Below, in pieces: positions 29,827 through 37,387 of a DNA stretch of 64,000 bases. Numbering within the stretch: position 1 is the stretch's first letter; the number at the start of each line of letters is the position of its first letter. The notes under the pieces are model-generated. The model was not told where the DNA came from. It was given only the letters and a program-made list of their open reading frames with translations, and ran no database searches. The stretch covers positions 1 through 64,000 of the forward strand of contig NZ_SJXD01000001.1 in the NCBI RefSeq assembly GCF_004336745.1. Reading direction: 5' to 3'. This stretch comes from Roseococcus sp. SYP-B2431 (GTDB lineage: Bacteria; Pseudomonadota; Alphaproteobacteria; Acetobacterales; Acetobacteraceae). A program made the translations under genes and the position numbers.

Positions 29827-30213
29827 ATGCGCAGGTTACGCGTTCTGGCGATACTGGGCCTGATGACCTCGCTGGTCGGCTGCGCGCCCGCCTATGGCCC
29901 TGCCTATGGTGGTCCCGTCTATGGCGGCGCGGCCTATGTCGGCCCCGGCTATGGATACGGCTCGGGCTACGGCTACGGCCGCCCGCGCTACTACGCTCCT
30001 GCGGCCCGGTATTATGCGCCGCCCGCCCGCCACGGCTGGGGCGGCGGGGGCGGCGGGGGCGGCGGGGGCGGATATCGCGGGGGCTGGGGCGGCGGCGGTC
30101 ATCACCGTGGCGGCGGCTGGAATGCCCACAATCATGGCGGCCGGCATCATGGCAGCCACGGCCATCATGGCGGCCACGGCCGGGGTGGCGGGCATCACCG
30201 TGGCCGCGGCTGA
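29827..30213 (+). CDS. Small Gly/His/Tyr-rich lipoprotein
   Basis: A 128-residue protein of no recognised family. The N-terminus MRRLRVLAILGLMTSLVGC is a lipoprotein signal with lipobox LVGC and Cys19 as the lipidated residue. The rest is low complexity: a Tyr/Gly/Pro stretch (YGPAYGGPVYGG, RYYAPAARYYAPPAR), a run of about ten Gly, then alternating Gly/His (HHRGGG, HNHGGRHHGSHGHHGGHG). The His-rich tail could bind metal ions. AGGAAC precedes the ATG. The YYAP motif is shared with the next gene. Confidence 0.8.
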   Translation: MRRLRVLAILGLMTSLVGCAPAYGPAYGGPVYGGAAYVGPGYGYGSGYGYGRPRYYAPAARYYAPPARHGWGGGGGGGGGGGYRGGWGGGGHHRGGGWNAHNHGGRHHGSHGHHGGHGRGGGHHRGRG

Positions 30214-30282
30214 CGCGACAAATTGCCATGCTTCCGCCACCAAGGCGGTGCTACATTCTGAGGAATGAAGGAGGACAATCCG

Positions 30283-30558
30283 ATGCGGATGTTCCGGAAC
30301 ATGATGATGGCCAGCCTCGCCGCCCTCGGCGCGGGCGCTGGCGCCGCGCAGGCCCAGTGGATCGACAAGCCGCCGGCCTACTACGCTCCGCCGCCGCCGG
30401 CCTATTATGCGCCACCGCCGCCACGCATCTATGTGCCCCCGGTGCCGGTCTACGTGCCGCCCCCGGTGATCGTGGGCCCGCCGCGCTACTACGCGCCGCG
30501 CCCCTATTGGGGCTACGGCCGGCCCTACTACCGGCCCTACGGCTACCGCCGCTGGTAG
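30283..30558 (+). CDS. Small exported Pro/Tyr-rich protein
   Basis: A 91-residue protein, family not recognised. A Sec signal (MRMFRNMMMASLAALGAGAGAAQAQ) is followed by WIDKPPAYYAPPPPAYYAPPPP, a PVPVYVPPPV block and a Tyr/Arg-rich end (PYYRPYGYRRW). The ATG at 30283 is chosen because AGGAGG lies eight bases upstream; an ATG 18 bases earlier is less well placed. It shares YYAPP units with the lipoprotein 70 bases upstream and probably belongs to the same unit. Extended Pro/Tyr proteins of this kind occur in the envelope, but no function is known. Confidence 0.8.
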   Translation: MRMFRNMMMASLAALGAGAGAAQAQWIDKPPAYYAPPPPAYYAPPPPRIYVPPVPVYVPPPVIVGPPRYYAPRPYWGYGRPYYRPYGYRRW

Positions 30559-30591
30559 CCCCGCCGGGCCCGCGCCTGGCCGTCTGATCCG

Positions 30592-30617
30592 GCGCCCCGG
30601 CGATATCGCCGGGGCGC
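30592..30617 (+). terminator. Perfect 26-base palindrome after the Pro/Tyr-rich gene
   Basis: The arms GCGCCCCGGCG and CGCCGGGGCGC are perfectly complementary around ATAT, giving a stem of at least 11 bp. It lies 33 bases after the stop and before the NRDE gene. No T-run follows, so a terminator is likely but not proven. Confidence 0.5.
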
Positions 30618-30638
30618 AAACTGTCTTATGGATCGCGG

Positions 30639-31364
30639 ATGTGCACCGTGATCCTGCTGCGCCGTCCCGGTGTGGCCTGGCCCCTGCTGCTGGCCGCCAA
30701 TCGCGACGAGAGGCTCGATCGTCCCTGGGATCCGCCCGCCGAGTTCTGGCCCGGCATCCTGGGCGGCCGCGACGCCACTGCCGGCGGAACCTGGATGGCG
30801 CTCAACCGCTCCGGGGTCGTCGCCGCCGTGCTGAACCGGCCGGGCAGCCTCGGCCCCGCGCCTGGCAAGCGGTCCCGCGGGGAACTGCCTCTCCTGGCGC
30901 TCGAATCGGCGACGGCGGCGGAAGCGGCGCAGGCGTTTTCGCGCCTCGATGCCGGCCTTTACCGCACCTTCAACCTCGTGATCGCCGATGCCGGGACGGC
31001 CTGGTTCGTCGCCGGCCTCGGCAGCGGCGCGCCGGGAGCGGAGCCCTTGCCCGAGGGCGTTTCCATGATCACCGCCCATCCGCCCAACGACCTCGCAAGT
31101 CCGCGCACCGCCCGCCACCTGCCGCGATTCCGCGCGGCCCTGCCGGCATCGGGCCAATCGGGGCCGCCGGACTGGGGCGCCTGGCCCGCGCTGCTCGCCG
31201 ATTCCGCCGGCGCCGCCGGAGAGGCGCTGAACGTTCCGCCGCTTGGCGGGTTCGGCACGATCTGCTCCTCGCTGCTCGCGCTGGGCCGCGACGGAGGACG
31301 GGAATGGCGCTTCGCAGCCGGGCCGCCGGACCGCGTGCCCTTCGCGGCGCTGACGCTGCCCTGA
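30639..31364 (+). CDS. NRDE (TANGO2-like) family protein
   Basis: A 241-residue protein with the family-defining ANRDER motif at about residues 19-24 and the N-terminal MCTVILL, where Cys2 would be exposed after Met removal as in Ntn-type hydrolases. It also has GGRDATAGGTWMALNRSGVVAAVLNRPG and SRGELPLLAL segments. The bacterial and eukaryotic family (TANGO2) has been linked to haem handling and membrane traffic, but the enzymatic role is unsettled. It lies 63 bases before purC on the same strand. Confidence 0.85.
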   Translation: MCTVILLRRPGVAWPLLLAANRDERLDRPWDPPAEFWPGILGGRDATAGGTWMALNRSGVVAAVLNRPGSLGPAPGKRSRGELPLLALESATAAEAAQAFSRLDAGLYRTFNLVIADAGTAWFVAGLGSGAPGAEPLPEGVSMITAHPPNDLASPRTARHLPRFRAALPASGQSGPPDWGAWPALLADSAGAAGEALNVPPLGGFGTICSSLLALGRDGGREWRFAAGPPDRVPFAALTLP

Positions 31365-31427
31365 TGCGCGTGGCACGCATGGACAAGCCTGCTATATGCC
31401 CGAATACCGACGTGAAGGACCATGACC

Positions 31428-32192
31428 ATGGCTCGCCGCCGCCAGATCTTCGAGGGCAAGGCCAAAATTCTGTTCGAAGGCCCCGAGCCGGGCACCATCG
31501 TTCAATACTTCAAGGATGACGCGACCGCCTTCAACGCGCAGAAGAAGGGCGTCATCACCGGCAAGGGCGTGCTCAACAACCGCATCAGCGAGTATCTGAT
31601 GACGCGGCTGGGCGAGATCGGCATCCCGACCCATTTCATCCGGCGCCTCAACATGCGCGAGCAGCTCGTGCGCGAGGTGGAGATCATCCCGCTCGAGGTC
31701 GTGGTGCGCAACGTGGCCGCCGGTTCCATGGCGACGCGGCTCGGCATCGCCGAGGGCACGCGCCTGCCGCGCTCGATCATCGAGTACTACTACAAGAACG
31801 ACGCCCTGCAGGACCCGATGGTCAGCGAGGAGCACATCACCGCCTTCGGCTGGGCCGCGACGCACGACCTCGACGACATGGTGCAGCTGGCCCTGCGGGT
31901 GAACGACTTCCTCACCGGCCTGCTGCTGGGCGTCGGCATCACGCTGGTGGACTTCAAGCTGGAGTTCGGCCGGCTCTACGAGAATGACGAGATGCGCATC
32001 GTCCTCGCCGACGAGATCAGCCCCGACAATTGCCGCCTCTGGGACAGCAAGACCGGCGAGAAGATGGACAAGGACCGCTTCCGCCGCGACCTCGGCAAGG
32101 TCGAGGAGGGCTACCAGGAGGTGGCCCGGCGCCTCGGCATCCTCCCTGAAGCGGGCATCCGGGACGTCAAGGGCCCGGAGCAGATGCAGTAG
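31428..32192 (+). CDS. purC: Phosphoribosylaminoimidazole-succinocarboxamide synthase
   Basis: Joins aspartate to CAIR in purine synthesis to give SAICAR. The 254-residue product has the family signatures YEGKAK-like [42 protein letters not shown] and [14 protein letters not shown]. The ATG at 31428 has AAGGA eight bases upstream; an in-frame ATG six bases earlier is nearly on top of the site. It heads the purine run; purS follows after a 139-base spacer that contains an intergenic repeat. Confidence 0.96.
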   Translation: MARRRQIFEGKAKILFEGPEPGTIVQYFKDDATAFNAQKKGVITGKGVLNNRISEYLMTRLGEIGIPTHFIRRLNMREQLVREVEIIPLEVVVRNVAAGSMATRLGIAEGTRLPRSIIEYYYKNDALQDPMVSEEHITAFGWAATHDLDDMVQLALRVNDFLTGLLLGVGITLVDFKLEFGRLYENDEMRIVLADEISPDNCRLWDSKTGEKMDKDRFRRDLGKVEEGYQEVARRLGILPEAGIRDVKGPEQMQ

Positions 32193-32199
32193 TTTTCGT

Positions 32200-32302
32200 G
32201 CCCTCAAACGCCGGGCGCCCGCTCCGCGGGCTTGGCTTCGCCGCGCAGCGGGAGCACCTGGCGTCGAGGGGGATTTGGCGGCGCCGGCCGCCGTGCGGCC
32301 GG
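32200..32302 (+). repeat. Intergenic palindromic repeat, copy A
   Basis: Starts GCCCTCAAACGCCGGGCG, contains GGCTTGGCTTCGC, and ends with a hairpin-forming CGCCGGCCGCC...GCGGCCGG. The same blocks in the same order occur upstream of gltX (copy B, 45980-46096), with 17 of 18 bases alike in the first block. It sits between purC and purS and would be part of their transcript. Confidence 0.65.
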
Positions 32303-32331
32303 ATTTCCTTAAGCGAGGCGAGCGTTCCGAC

Positions 32332-32571
32332 ATGAAACTCCGTGTCACTGTCTTCCCCAAGGCCTGCGTGCTGGATCCGCAGGGCAAGGCCATCGAGCGC
32401 GCGCTCGGCGGCCTCGGCTTCTCCGGCGTGGGCGAGGTCCGCACCGGCAAGGTCATGATCGTCGAGACCGCCGAGACCGACGCCGCCCGCGCGAAGGCCG
32501 CCGGCGAGGAGATGGCGCGCAAGCTGCTCGCCAACACCGTCATCGAGAGCTTCACCGTGGAGATCGTGTGA
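32332..32571 (+). CDS. purS: Phosphoribosylformylglycinamidine synthase subunit PurS
   Basis: A 79-residue bridging subunit that joins PurQ and PurL and helps channel ammonia in FGAM formation. It shows the full small fold: MKLRVTVFPKACVLDPQGKAIERALGGLGF, VGEVRTGKVMIVE and a C-terminal VIESFTVEIV. Length is normal. Its stop overlaps the GTG start of the small membrane protein gene that follows (GTGA). Confidence 0.95.
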   Translation: MKLRVTVFPKACVLDPQGKAIERALGGLGFSGVGEVRTGKVMIVETAETDAARAKAAGEEMARKLLANTVIESFTVEIV

Positions 32572-32807
32572 CCGCCCGAGAGACCTCGCTGCGCTGGTTC
32601 ATCATCGGCACGGCCGTCTTCACGGCCTGGCGGATGCTGACGACGACCGCCTGGCTGCTCTTCGGCCCGGGGCTGGATCCCGCATTCCCGCTCACCCAGG
32701 TCTTCTTTCATTACTCGAAGGCCTTCCTGGGCGGGCTCTTCTGGCCGATCAGCCTGCTCATCCAGGGCTTCACGAACCCCTTCGGCTGGCTCTTTCCGCC
32801 ATGGTGA
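32568..32807 (+). CDS. Small membrane protein between purS and purQ (first of three)
   Basis: A 79-residue protein, not recognised. It begins at GTG overlapping the purS stop by four bases. Two hydrophobic segments are visible, about residues 8-32 (LRWFIIGTAVFTAWRM...AWLLF) and 50-68 (KAFLGGLFWPISLLIQGF), followed by NPFGWLFPPW. It is rich in Trp and Phe. Tight coupling to purS and to the next gene suggests co-translation with purine genes; no function can be assigned. Confidence 0.75.
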   Translation: MTARETSLRWFIIGTAVFTAWRMLTTTAWLLFGPGLDPAFPLTQVFFHYSKAFLGGLFWPISLLIQGFTNPFGWLFPPW

Positions 32808-33028
32808 AGGCCTCCGTCTTCCTCATGCTGGTGCTGACGGTCCTGGTCTTCATGGGCCTGCGCTGGCGCGAGCGGCGGACGACCACGGCCCTGCCCGGCC
32901 CCCGCCTCGGCTGGATCGCCCGGCAGCGCGCGCAGGCGGACCGCTGGGTCACCGCCGCCGCCATCGCCGCCGTCGGAACGACCGTACTCCTCGGCGGGCT
33001 GCACTGGCTGCGGGTCTGGCAAGGGTGA
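32801..33028 (+). CDS. Small membrane protein between purS and purQ (second of three)
   Basis: A 75-residue protein overlapping the previous gene by seven bases. It has an N-terminal helix (ASVFLMLVLTVLVFMGL), a positively charged middle (RWRERRTT, RQRAQADR) and a second helix (WVTAAAIAAVGTTVLLGGLHWL). The positive loop between the helices suggests both ends face the periplasm. Family not recognised. Confidence 0.72.
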   Translation: MVKASVFLMLVLTVLVFMGLRWRERRTTTALPGPRLGWIARQRAQADRWVTAAAIAAVGTTVLLGGLHWLRVWQG

Positions 33029-33034
33029 TGGGCC

Positions 33035-33382
33035 ATGACCGTGCTGTGGGGCCTGATCGTGCTGATCCTCCTGCCCGCCGGCATCTTCTCGGCCGTCTAC
33101 GGGGCGATGGCGCTCGTCGCCCTGCCGCTGGCCGTCGCGCTGGCCCTCCTCCTGCCGCGCCGTTGGATGCGCGGAATGCCGGCGCCGGTCCTCTTTTTCG
33201 GCTCGATGCTGCTCGCGCCCGTGCTGATGATGGCCGGCCTCGCCCTCACGGCCCTGGTGGAAAAACCGCTCGCCTGGGACCATTTCGAATGGCGCCGCAT
33301 CGCGCATGAACGCCTGCCCGGCGCCACCTGGCGCCATCTCTTCCCTGTCCGCCCCAGCAGCCGTGAGGACGTGAATCCATGA
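33035..33382 (+). CDS. Small membrane protein between purS and purQ (third of three)
   Basis: A 115-residue protein with three likely hydrophobic helices (about residues 3-20, 24-42 and 50-72) and a soluble C-terminal tail ([28 protein letters not shown]). Its stop overlaps the purQ ATG by four bases, so it is translated together with purQ. Family not recognised. An alternative frame at 33025-33309 is a weaker candidate with no family resemblance. Confidence 0.72.
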   Translation: MTVLWGLIVLILLPAGIFSAVYGAMALVALPLAVALALLLPRRWMRGMPAPVLFFGSMLLAPVLMMAGLALTALVEKPLAWDHFEWRRIAHERLPGATWRHLFPVRPSSREDVNP

Positions 33383-34053
33383 AGGCCTCCATCGTCGTCT
33401 TCCCCGGCACCAATCGCGAGCGCGACATCGCCATCGCCCTTCAGCGCGCAACCGGCCGCAGGCCGGACATGCTCTGGCACCGCGACACCGAGCTGCCCGC
33501 CGGCACCGATCTCGTGGTGCTGCCCGGCGGCTTCTCCTATGGCGACTACCTGCGCTGCGGCGCCATGGCCGCGCAGTCGCCCATCATGGCGGCCATCCGT
33601 GCCCATGCGGAGCGCGGCGGCCATGTGCTCGGCGTGTGCAACGGCTTCCAGATGCTGACAGAGGCCGGGCTTCTGCCCGGCGCGCTGCTGCGCAACGCCT
33701 CGCTACGCTTCCTGGCGATGAGCTGCCGGATGAAGGTGGAGCGCGCGGATACGGCCTTCACGCATCACTTCCAGCGCGGCCAGGTCTTCAGCGCCACCAT
33801 GGCCCATGGCGACGGCAACTACTTCTGCGACGCCGAGACCCTGGCGCGGCTGGAGGGCGAGAACCTCGTCGCCCTGCGGTACGAGGGCGAGAACCCGAAT
33901 GGCAGCCTCAACGCCATTGCCGGCATCCTCTCGCCCAACCTGCGCGTGCTGGGGCTGATGCCGCATCCGGAGAACTGCGTGGACCCGCTGGTCGGCGGCA
34001 CGGACGGGCTGCCGATGTTCACCTCGCTGGCGGAGAGCTTCGCCGCGGCGTGA
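33379..34053 (+). CDS. purQ: Phosphoribosylformylglycinamidine synthase subunit PurQ
   Basis: The 224-residue glutaminase subunit. It releases ammonia from glutamine for the PurL synthetase. The class I amidotransferase catalytic Cys lies in GVCNGFQML near residue 86 and the His/Glu pair in [11 protein letters not shown] near residue 195; [16 protein letters not shown] is the family signature. Normal length. The purine run is then broken by the nitric-oxide module before purL at 37.4 kb. Confidence 0.96.
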   Translation: MKASIVVFPGTNRERDIAIALQRATGRRPDMLWHRDTELPAGTDLVVLPGGFSYGDYLRCGAMAAQSPIMAAIRAHAERGGHVLGVCNGFQMLTEAGLLPGALLRNASLRFLAMSCRMKVERADTAFTHHFQRGQVFSATMAHGDGNYFCDAETLARLEGENLVALRYEGENPNGSLNAIAGILSPNLRVLGLMPHPENCVDPLVGGTDGLPMFTSLAESFAAA

Positions 34054-34092
34054 TCCCGCTCACGGCGCCGGGCGAAGCATCCCCGCGCCGGT

Positions 34093-35304
34093 TCAGGCGG
34101 CCAGCAGTTCGTCGGCGGGGCCGAAGAATTCGTAGTGGATCCGCGCCGGCGGCACGCCGAGCCGGACGAGCCCGTCGGTGAAGGTGCGCAGGAATGGGCG
34201 CGGGCCGCACAGGTAGTAGTCCGCCCCGGCGGTCGGCGTGTGAGCGCGCAGCCAGTCCAGGGTGATCCGGCCCTCGACGTCGTAGTCCTGGCCCGGCCGG
34301 TCCTGGGCGCGCGGGCACTCGTAGAAGGTCGCCGCGGTGATCCTTCCGCCGGAGGCGGCCACCAGGGCCCGGACCTCGCCGCCCAGCGCATGGGTGGCGC
34401 CGGACTGCGTGCCATGGACGAACTGCACCGGCACCAGCGACCGCCGCTCCGCCATGGCCGCCAGCATGCTCACCAGCGGGGTCTGGCCGACGCCGCCGCT
34501 CAGCAGCACGACCGGGCTTTCCGTCTCCGGCAGGACGAACTCGCCGGCCGGGGCGCCGACCTTAAGCCGCGCACCCGGCTGGACCGCGTCATGCAGCCAG
34601 TTGGAGGCGACGCCCTGCGGCTCGCGCTTCACCGTGATCCGGTACCGGGCGTCGCCCGGGGCGGAGGAGATGCTGTAGTTCCGCTTCAGTGGCGTATGGC
34701 CGGGGATCTCCAGCCAGAAGGTCAGGTACTGGCCGGGCTGGTGCCGCATCACTTGGCCCCCGTCCACGGGGGCCAGGATGAAGGAGGTGATGATCTCGCT
34801 TTCCTGCCGCTTCTCCAGCACGGTGAAGTCGCGCCAGCCGTTCCAGCCGCCGGGCGCGGCGGCCTGCTCGCCATAGATCTGCACCTCACGGCCGATCAGC
34901 AGGTCGGCCAGGAACCAATAGGCCTCGCCCCAGGCCGCCAGGATCTCCGGCGTTGCCGCCTCGCCCAGCACGTCCTGGATGGCGCCGAGCAGGGCCTCCG
35001 CGACGTGGGGGTAGTGCTCCGGCAGGATGTTCAGCCCGACATGCTTCTGGGCGATCCGCTCCACGGCGCCGGCGAGTACGCCGAGATTGTCGATGTTCTG
35101 TGCATAGGCCAGCACCGCCATGGCCAGGGCCTTGGGCTGCGAGCCGGTCTCGCCATGGTGCGACTGGTTGAAGAGATCCCGGATGGCCGCGTTCCGGAAC
35201 ATCCGCTCGTACATGCGGCGGGTGATGTCGAGACCATGGGCCTGGAGGGCAGGAACCGTCGCCTTCACCAGGGAGATGGTCTGATCGCTGAGCTGTCGGG
35301 ACAT
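34093..35304 (-). CDS. hmp: Flavohaemoglobin (nitric oxide dioxygenase)
   Basis: Converts NO plus O2 to nitrate using NAD(P)H in the cytoplasm. The 403-residue product has all three domains. The globin domain covers residues 1-137 with the proximal haem His88 (QKHVGLN) and the B10 Tyr near residue 32. The FAD domain has RNYSISSAPG, and the NAD domain has LLSGGVGQTPL and ends YEFFGP. The start is ATG at 35304. It is divergent from the NsrR-like regulator with a 78-base shared promoter region, and lies convergently 39 bases after purQ. Confidence 0.96.
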   Translation of the reverse strand: MSRQLSDQTISLVKATVPALQAHGLDITRRMYERMFRNAAIRDLFNQSHHGETGSQPKALAMAVLAYAQNIDNLGVLAGAVERIAQKHVGLNILPEHYPHVAEALLGAIQDVLGEAATPEILAAWGEAYWFLADLLIGREVQIYGEQAAAPGGWNGWRDFTVLEKRQESEIITSFILAPVDGGQVMRHQPGQYLTFWLEIPGHTPLKRNYSISSAPGDARYRITVKREPQGVASNWLHDAVQPGARLKVGAPAGEFVLPETESPVVLLSGGVGQTPLVSMLAAMAERRSLVPVQFVHGTQSGATHALGGEVRALVAASGGRITAATFYECPRAQDRPGQDYDVEGRITLDWLRAHTPTAGADYYLCGPRPFLRTFTDGLVRLGVPPARIHYEFFGPADELLAA

Positions 35305-35355
35305 GGCGGCCTTCAAAGATGTATGCACGACACACCTTATGAAACGTTGGTCCAT

Positions 35356-35376
35356 AGGTGTAAAGACGTTACACCT
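35356..35376. promoter_or_regulatory. Candidate NsrR operator in the hmp-nsrR intergenic region
   Basis: A perfect inverted repeat with arms AGGTGTAA (35356-35363) and TTACACCT (35369-35376), separated by five bases. It ends six bases before the nsrR start and lies 52 bases upstream of hmp. Rrf2-family NO sensors bind such palindromes. Its position suits autoregulation and repression of hmp, which is inferred. Confidence 0.65.
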
Positions 35377-35382
35377 TCGCCA

Positions 35383-35889
35383 ATGCGGCTGACCCTCCAC
35401 ACCGACTACGCCTTGCGCGCGCTGATCTATCTGGGCCTGCGGCGCGGCCGGCGCGTCTCGATCCGGGAGATCGCGGCGGCACACCGCATCTCGGAGAACC
35501 ATCTGGTGAAGGTGGTGCACAATCTCGGCCGGGGCGGCTTCCTGGAGACGACGCGCGGAAAGGGCGGCGGGCTGCGGCTGGCCCGCGCGCCGGAGGAGAT
35601 CCGCATCGGCGACGTGGTGCGCTTCACCGAGGAGGACATGGCCCTGGCCGCCTGCTTCCAGGACCCGGCCCAGGGCGGCGGCTGCGCGCTGATCGATGCC
35701 TGCCGGCTGCAATCGCTGCTGGGCGAGGCGCTGGGCGCGTTCCTGGCCGTGCTGGACCGCCGGACCCTGGCCGACCTCCTGCTCTCCCCGAACCGGGAGG
35801 CGATGGCGGCACGGCTCGGGCTCGCCCCGCCGGAAGCTGCATCCGGCCCGCGGCCGGACGCCACGGGCACGGCCCAGACCGGAGCATGA
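35383..35889 (+). CDS. nsrR: Rrf2 family transcriptional regulator, NsrR-type NO sensor
   Basis: A 168-residue winged-helix repressor starting MRLTLHTDYALRALIYLGL, the standard NsrR N-terminus, with recognition helix region ISENHLVKVVHNLGRGGFLETTRGKGGGL. Three cysteines at 91, 101 and 107 (ACFQDP...GGGCALIDAC) are placed to hold the Fe-S cluster that NO destroys. Divergence from hmp supports the call. Its stop overlaps the HPP gene start (ATGA). The C-terminal 25 residues are an unstructured extension. Confidence 0.9.
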   Translation: MRLTLHTDYALRALIYLGLRRGRRVSIREIAAAHRISENHLVKVVHNLGRGGFLETTRGKGGGLRLARAPEEIRIGDVVRFTEEDMALAACFQDPAQGGGCALIDACRLQSLLGEALGAFLAVLDRRTLADLLLSPNREAMAARLGLAPPEAASGPRPDATGTAQTGA

Positions 35890-37073
35890 TCCGCGGCTGG
35901 CTGAGGGCCCTCCTGCCGGCCCCGATAGCCGCCAGCGCGGCGGAGCGGCTTCGCGGCTGCACCGGCGCGCTGCTCGGCCTCCTTCTCACCGGCCTGATCT
36001 GCCCGCGCCTCGCCGGCACGGAAGCCCTTTCGCCGGTGCTGATCGCGCCGCTGGGGGCCTCGGCCGTCCTGCTCTTCGCCGTGCCGGCCAGCCCGCTCGC
36101 CCAGCCCTGGTCGATCCTGGGCGGCAACACCGTCTCCGCCCTGGTCGGCGTCGCCTGCGCGCAGTGGATCGCCGACCCGCTGCTGGCGGCACCCCTGGCC
36201 GTCTCCCTCGCGATCGGGGCGATGTTCGCCCTGCGCTGCCTCCACCCGCCCGGCGGCGCGATCGCCTTGACCTCCGTGCTCGGCGGTCCCGCGGTGACCT
36301 CGGCCGGGTTCCTCTTCGCGCTCTCGCCGGTCGCGCTGAGCTCGGCCACGCTCCTGCTGGCGGCGATCGCCTTCCACCACGCGACGCGCCGCCCCTATCC
36401 GCATCTCCGGCCGGCCGCGCGGACGAACCCGCACCACACGGCCGACCCGAGCCCGACGCAGCGCCTCGGCGTCAGCACGGAGGATCTCGACGCCGTCCTC
36501 CGGCAATACGACCAGATCCTGGACGTCAGCCGCGACGACCTCGACAGCCTGGTGCAGCAGGCGGAGATGCACGCCTATCGGCGGCGCTTCGGGGAGATCA
36601 CCTGCGCCGAGATCATGTCGCGCGACGTGGTCGCCGTGCAGTTCGGCACGCCCCTGGCCGAGGCCTGGCGGCTGCTGCGCCGGCACGACATCCGGGCCAT
36701 GCCCGTCCTCGATCCCGCGCGGCGCGTGATCGGCCTCGTCTCCGACCTGGACTTCGTGAAGAGCCCGGAGCTGGACAGCTATGTGGGATTCGGGACGCGG
36801 TTCCGGCGCCTGGTCCGCCGCCTGACGACGATCCATGCCGAAGTGCCGAAGGTGGTGGGCCAGGTCATGCCGCACGGGATCCGCACCGTCTCGGAGGGCA
36901 CCCATGTCGCGGAGCTCGTGCCGCTGATGGCCGATGGCGGGTTCCGGCACGTCCCGGTCGTGGACCAGGACCGGCGGCTTTCCGGCATCGTCACCCAATC
37001 CGATCTCATCGCCGCCCTCTACAGGGGCGGAGTCGACCGAGAGGCGGGCAGGAGGAGCAGCCGGGCGGCGTGA
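35886..37073 (+). CDS. HPP family membrane protein with two C-terminal CBS domains
   Basis: A 395-residue protein. The N-terminal HPP domain (about residues 15-165) has four hydrophobic helices and the namesake LHPPGGAIALTSVLGG. A linker leads to two CBS domains, AEIMSRDVVAVQFGTPLAEAWRLLRRHDIRAMPVLD near 235-290 and GQVMPHGIRTVSEGTHVAELVPLMADGGFRHVPVVD near 325-380. CBS pairs bind adenosine nucleotides and gate transporters. Plant HPP proteins have been reported to move nitrite, so a link to nitrogen oxides is plausible here given co-translation with nsrR. Confidence 0.88.
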   Translation: MIRGWLRALLPAPIAASAAERLRGCTGALLGLLLTGLICPRLAGTEALSPVLIAPLGASAVLLFAVPASPLAQPWSILGGNTVSALVGVACAQWIADPLLAAPLAVSLAIGAMFALRCLHPPGGAIALTSVLGGPAVTSAGFLFALSPVALSSATLLLAAIAFHHATRRPYPHLRPAARTNPHHTADPSPTQRLGVSTEDLDAVLRQYDQILDVSRDDLDSLVQQAEMHAYRRRFGEITCAEIMSRDVVAVQFGTPLAEAWRLLRRHDIRAMPVLDPARRVIGLVSDLDFVKSPELDSYVGFGTRFRRLVRRLTTIHAEVPKVVGQVMPHGIRTVSEGTHVAELVPLMADGGFRHVPVVDQDRRLSGIVTQSDLIAALYRGGVDREAGRRSSRAA

Positions 37074-37387
37074 GGCCATGCCACGGTTGTTGAGGCAGCG
37101 CTGGGCCGCGGCGACAAGCCACGCCCGCCGCGACAGACGCCGCGGATTTCGACCGGCCGGCCAGTACGATATGATGGCGATGGCGGCGCTCGACGGGATG
37201 CGGGCGATGACCCCGCCAGCTTCCGGCGCCCCACGGCCCAGCCCCCGGAAGATGCCGAGGCCAAGGCAAGTCGCGCGTGGACGGCCGGCGTCTCCGGCCG
37301 CCGGGTGCCTCCCCGTGCGCTGAAAGCGTGCTGGCCATGACGGGAAGCTCGCTGGACAAGCCCCGCGCGCGGCCCGAAATACCTGCC
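37074..37387. other. Intergenic region before purL, 314 bases
   Basis: No coding region is supported. A hairpin with arms GGCCGG and CCGGCC lies near 37272-37290, and a palindromic CCGGCCGG near 37155. TACGATATGATGG around 37166 has an AT-rich -10-like look, but no partner -35 is convincing. It probably carries the purL promoter, needed because the NO module separates purL from purQ. Confidence 0.4.

Noticed and set aside
33025-33309. Alternative reading frame over the third small membrane protein
   Set aside because: Its product is Arg/Pro/Ala-rich without hydrophobic helices, whereas the frame at 33035-33382 gives clear helices and overlaps purQ in an ATGA.
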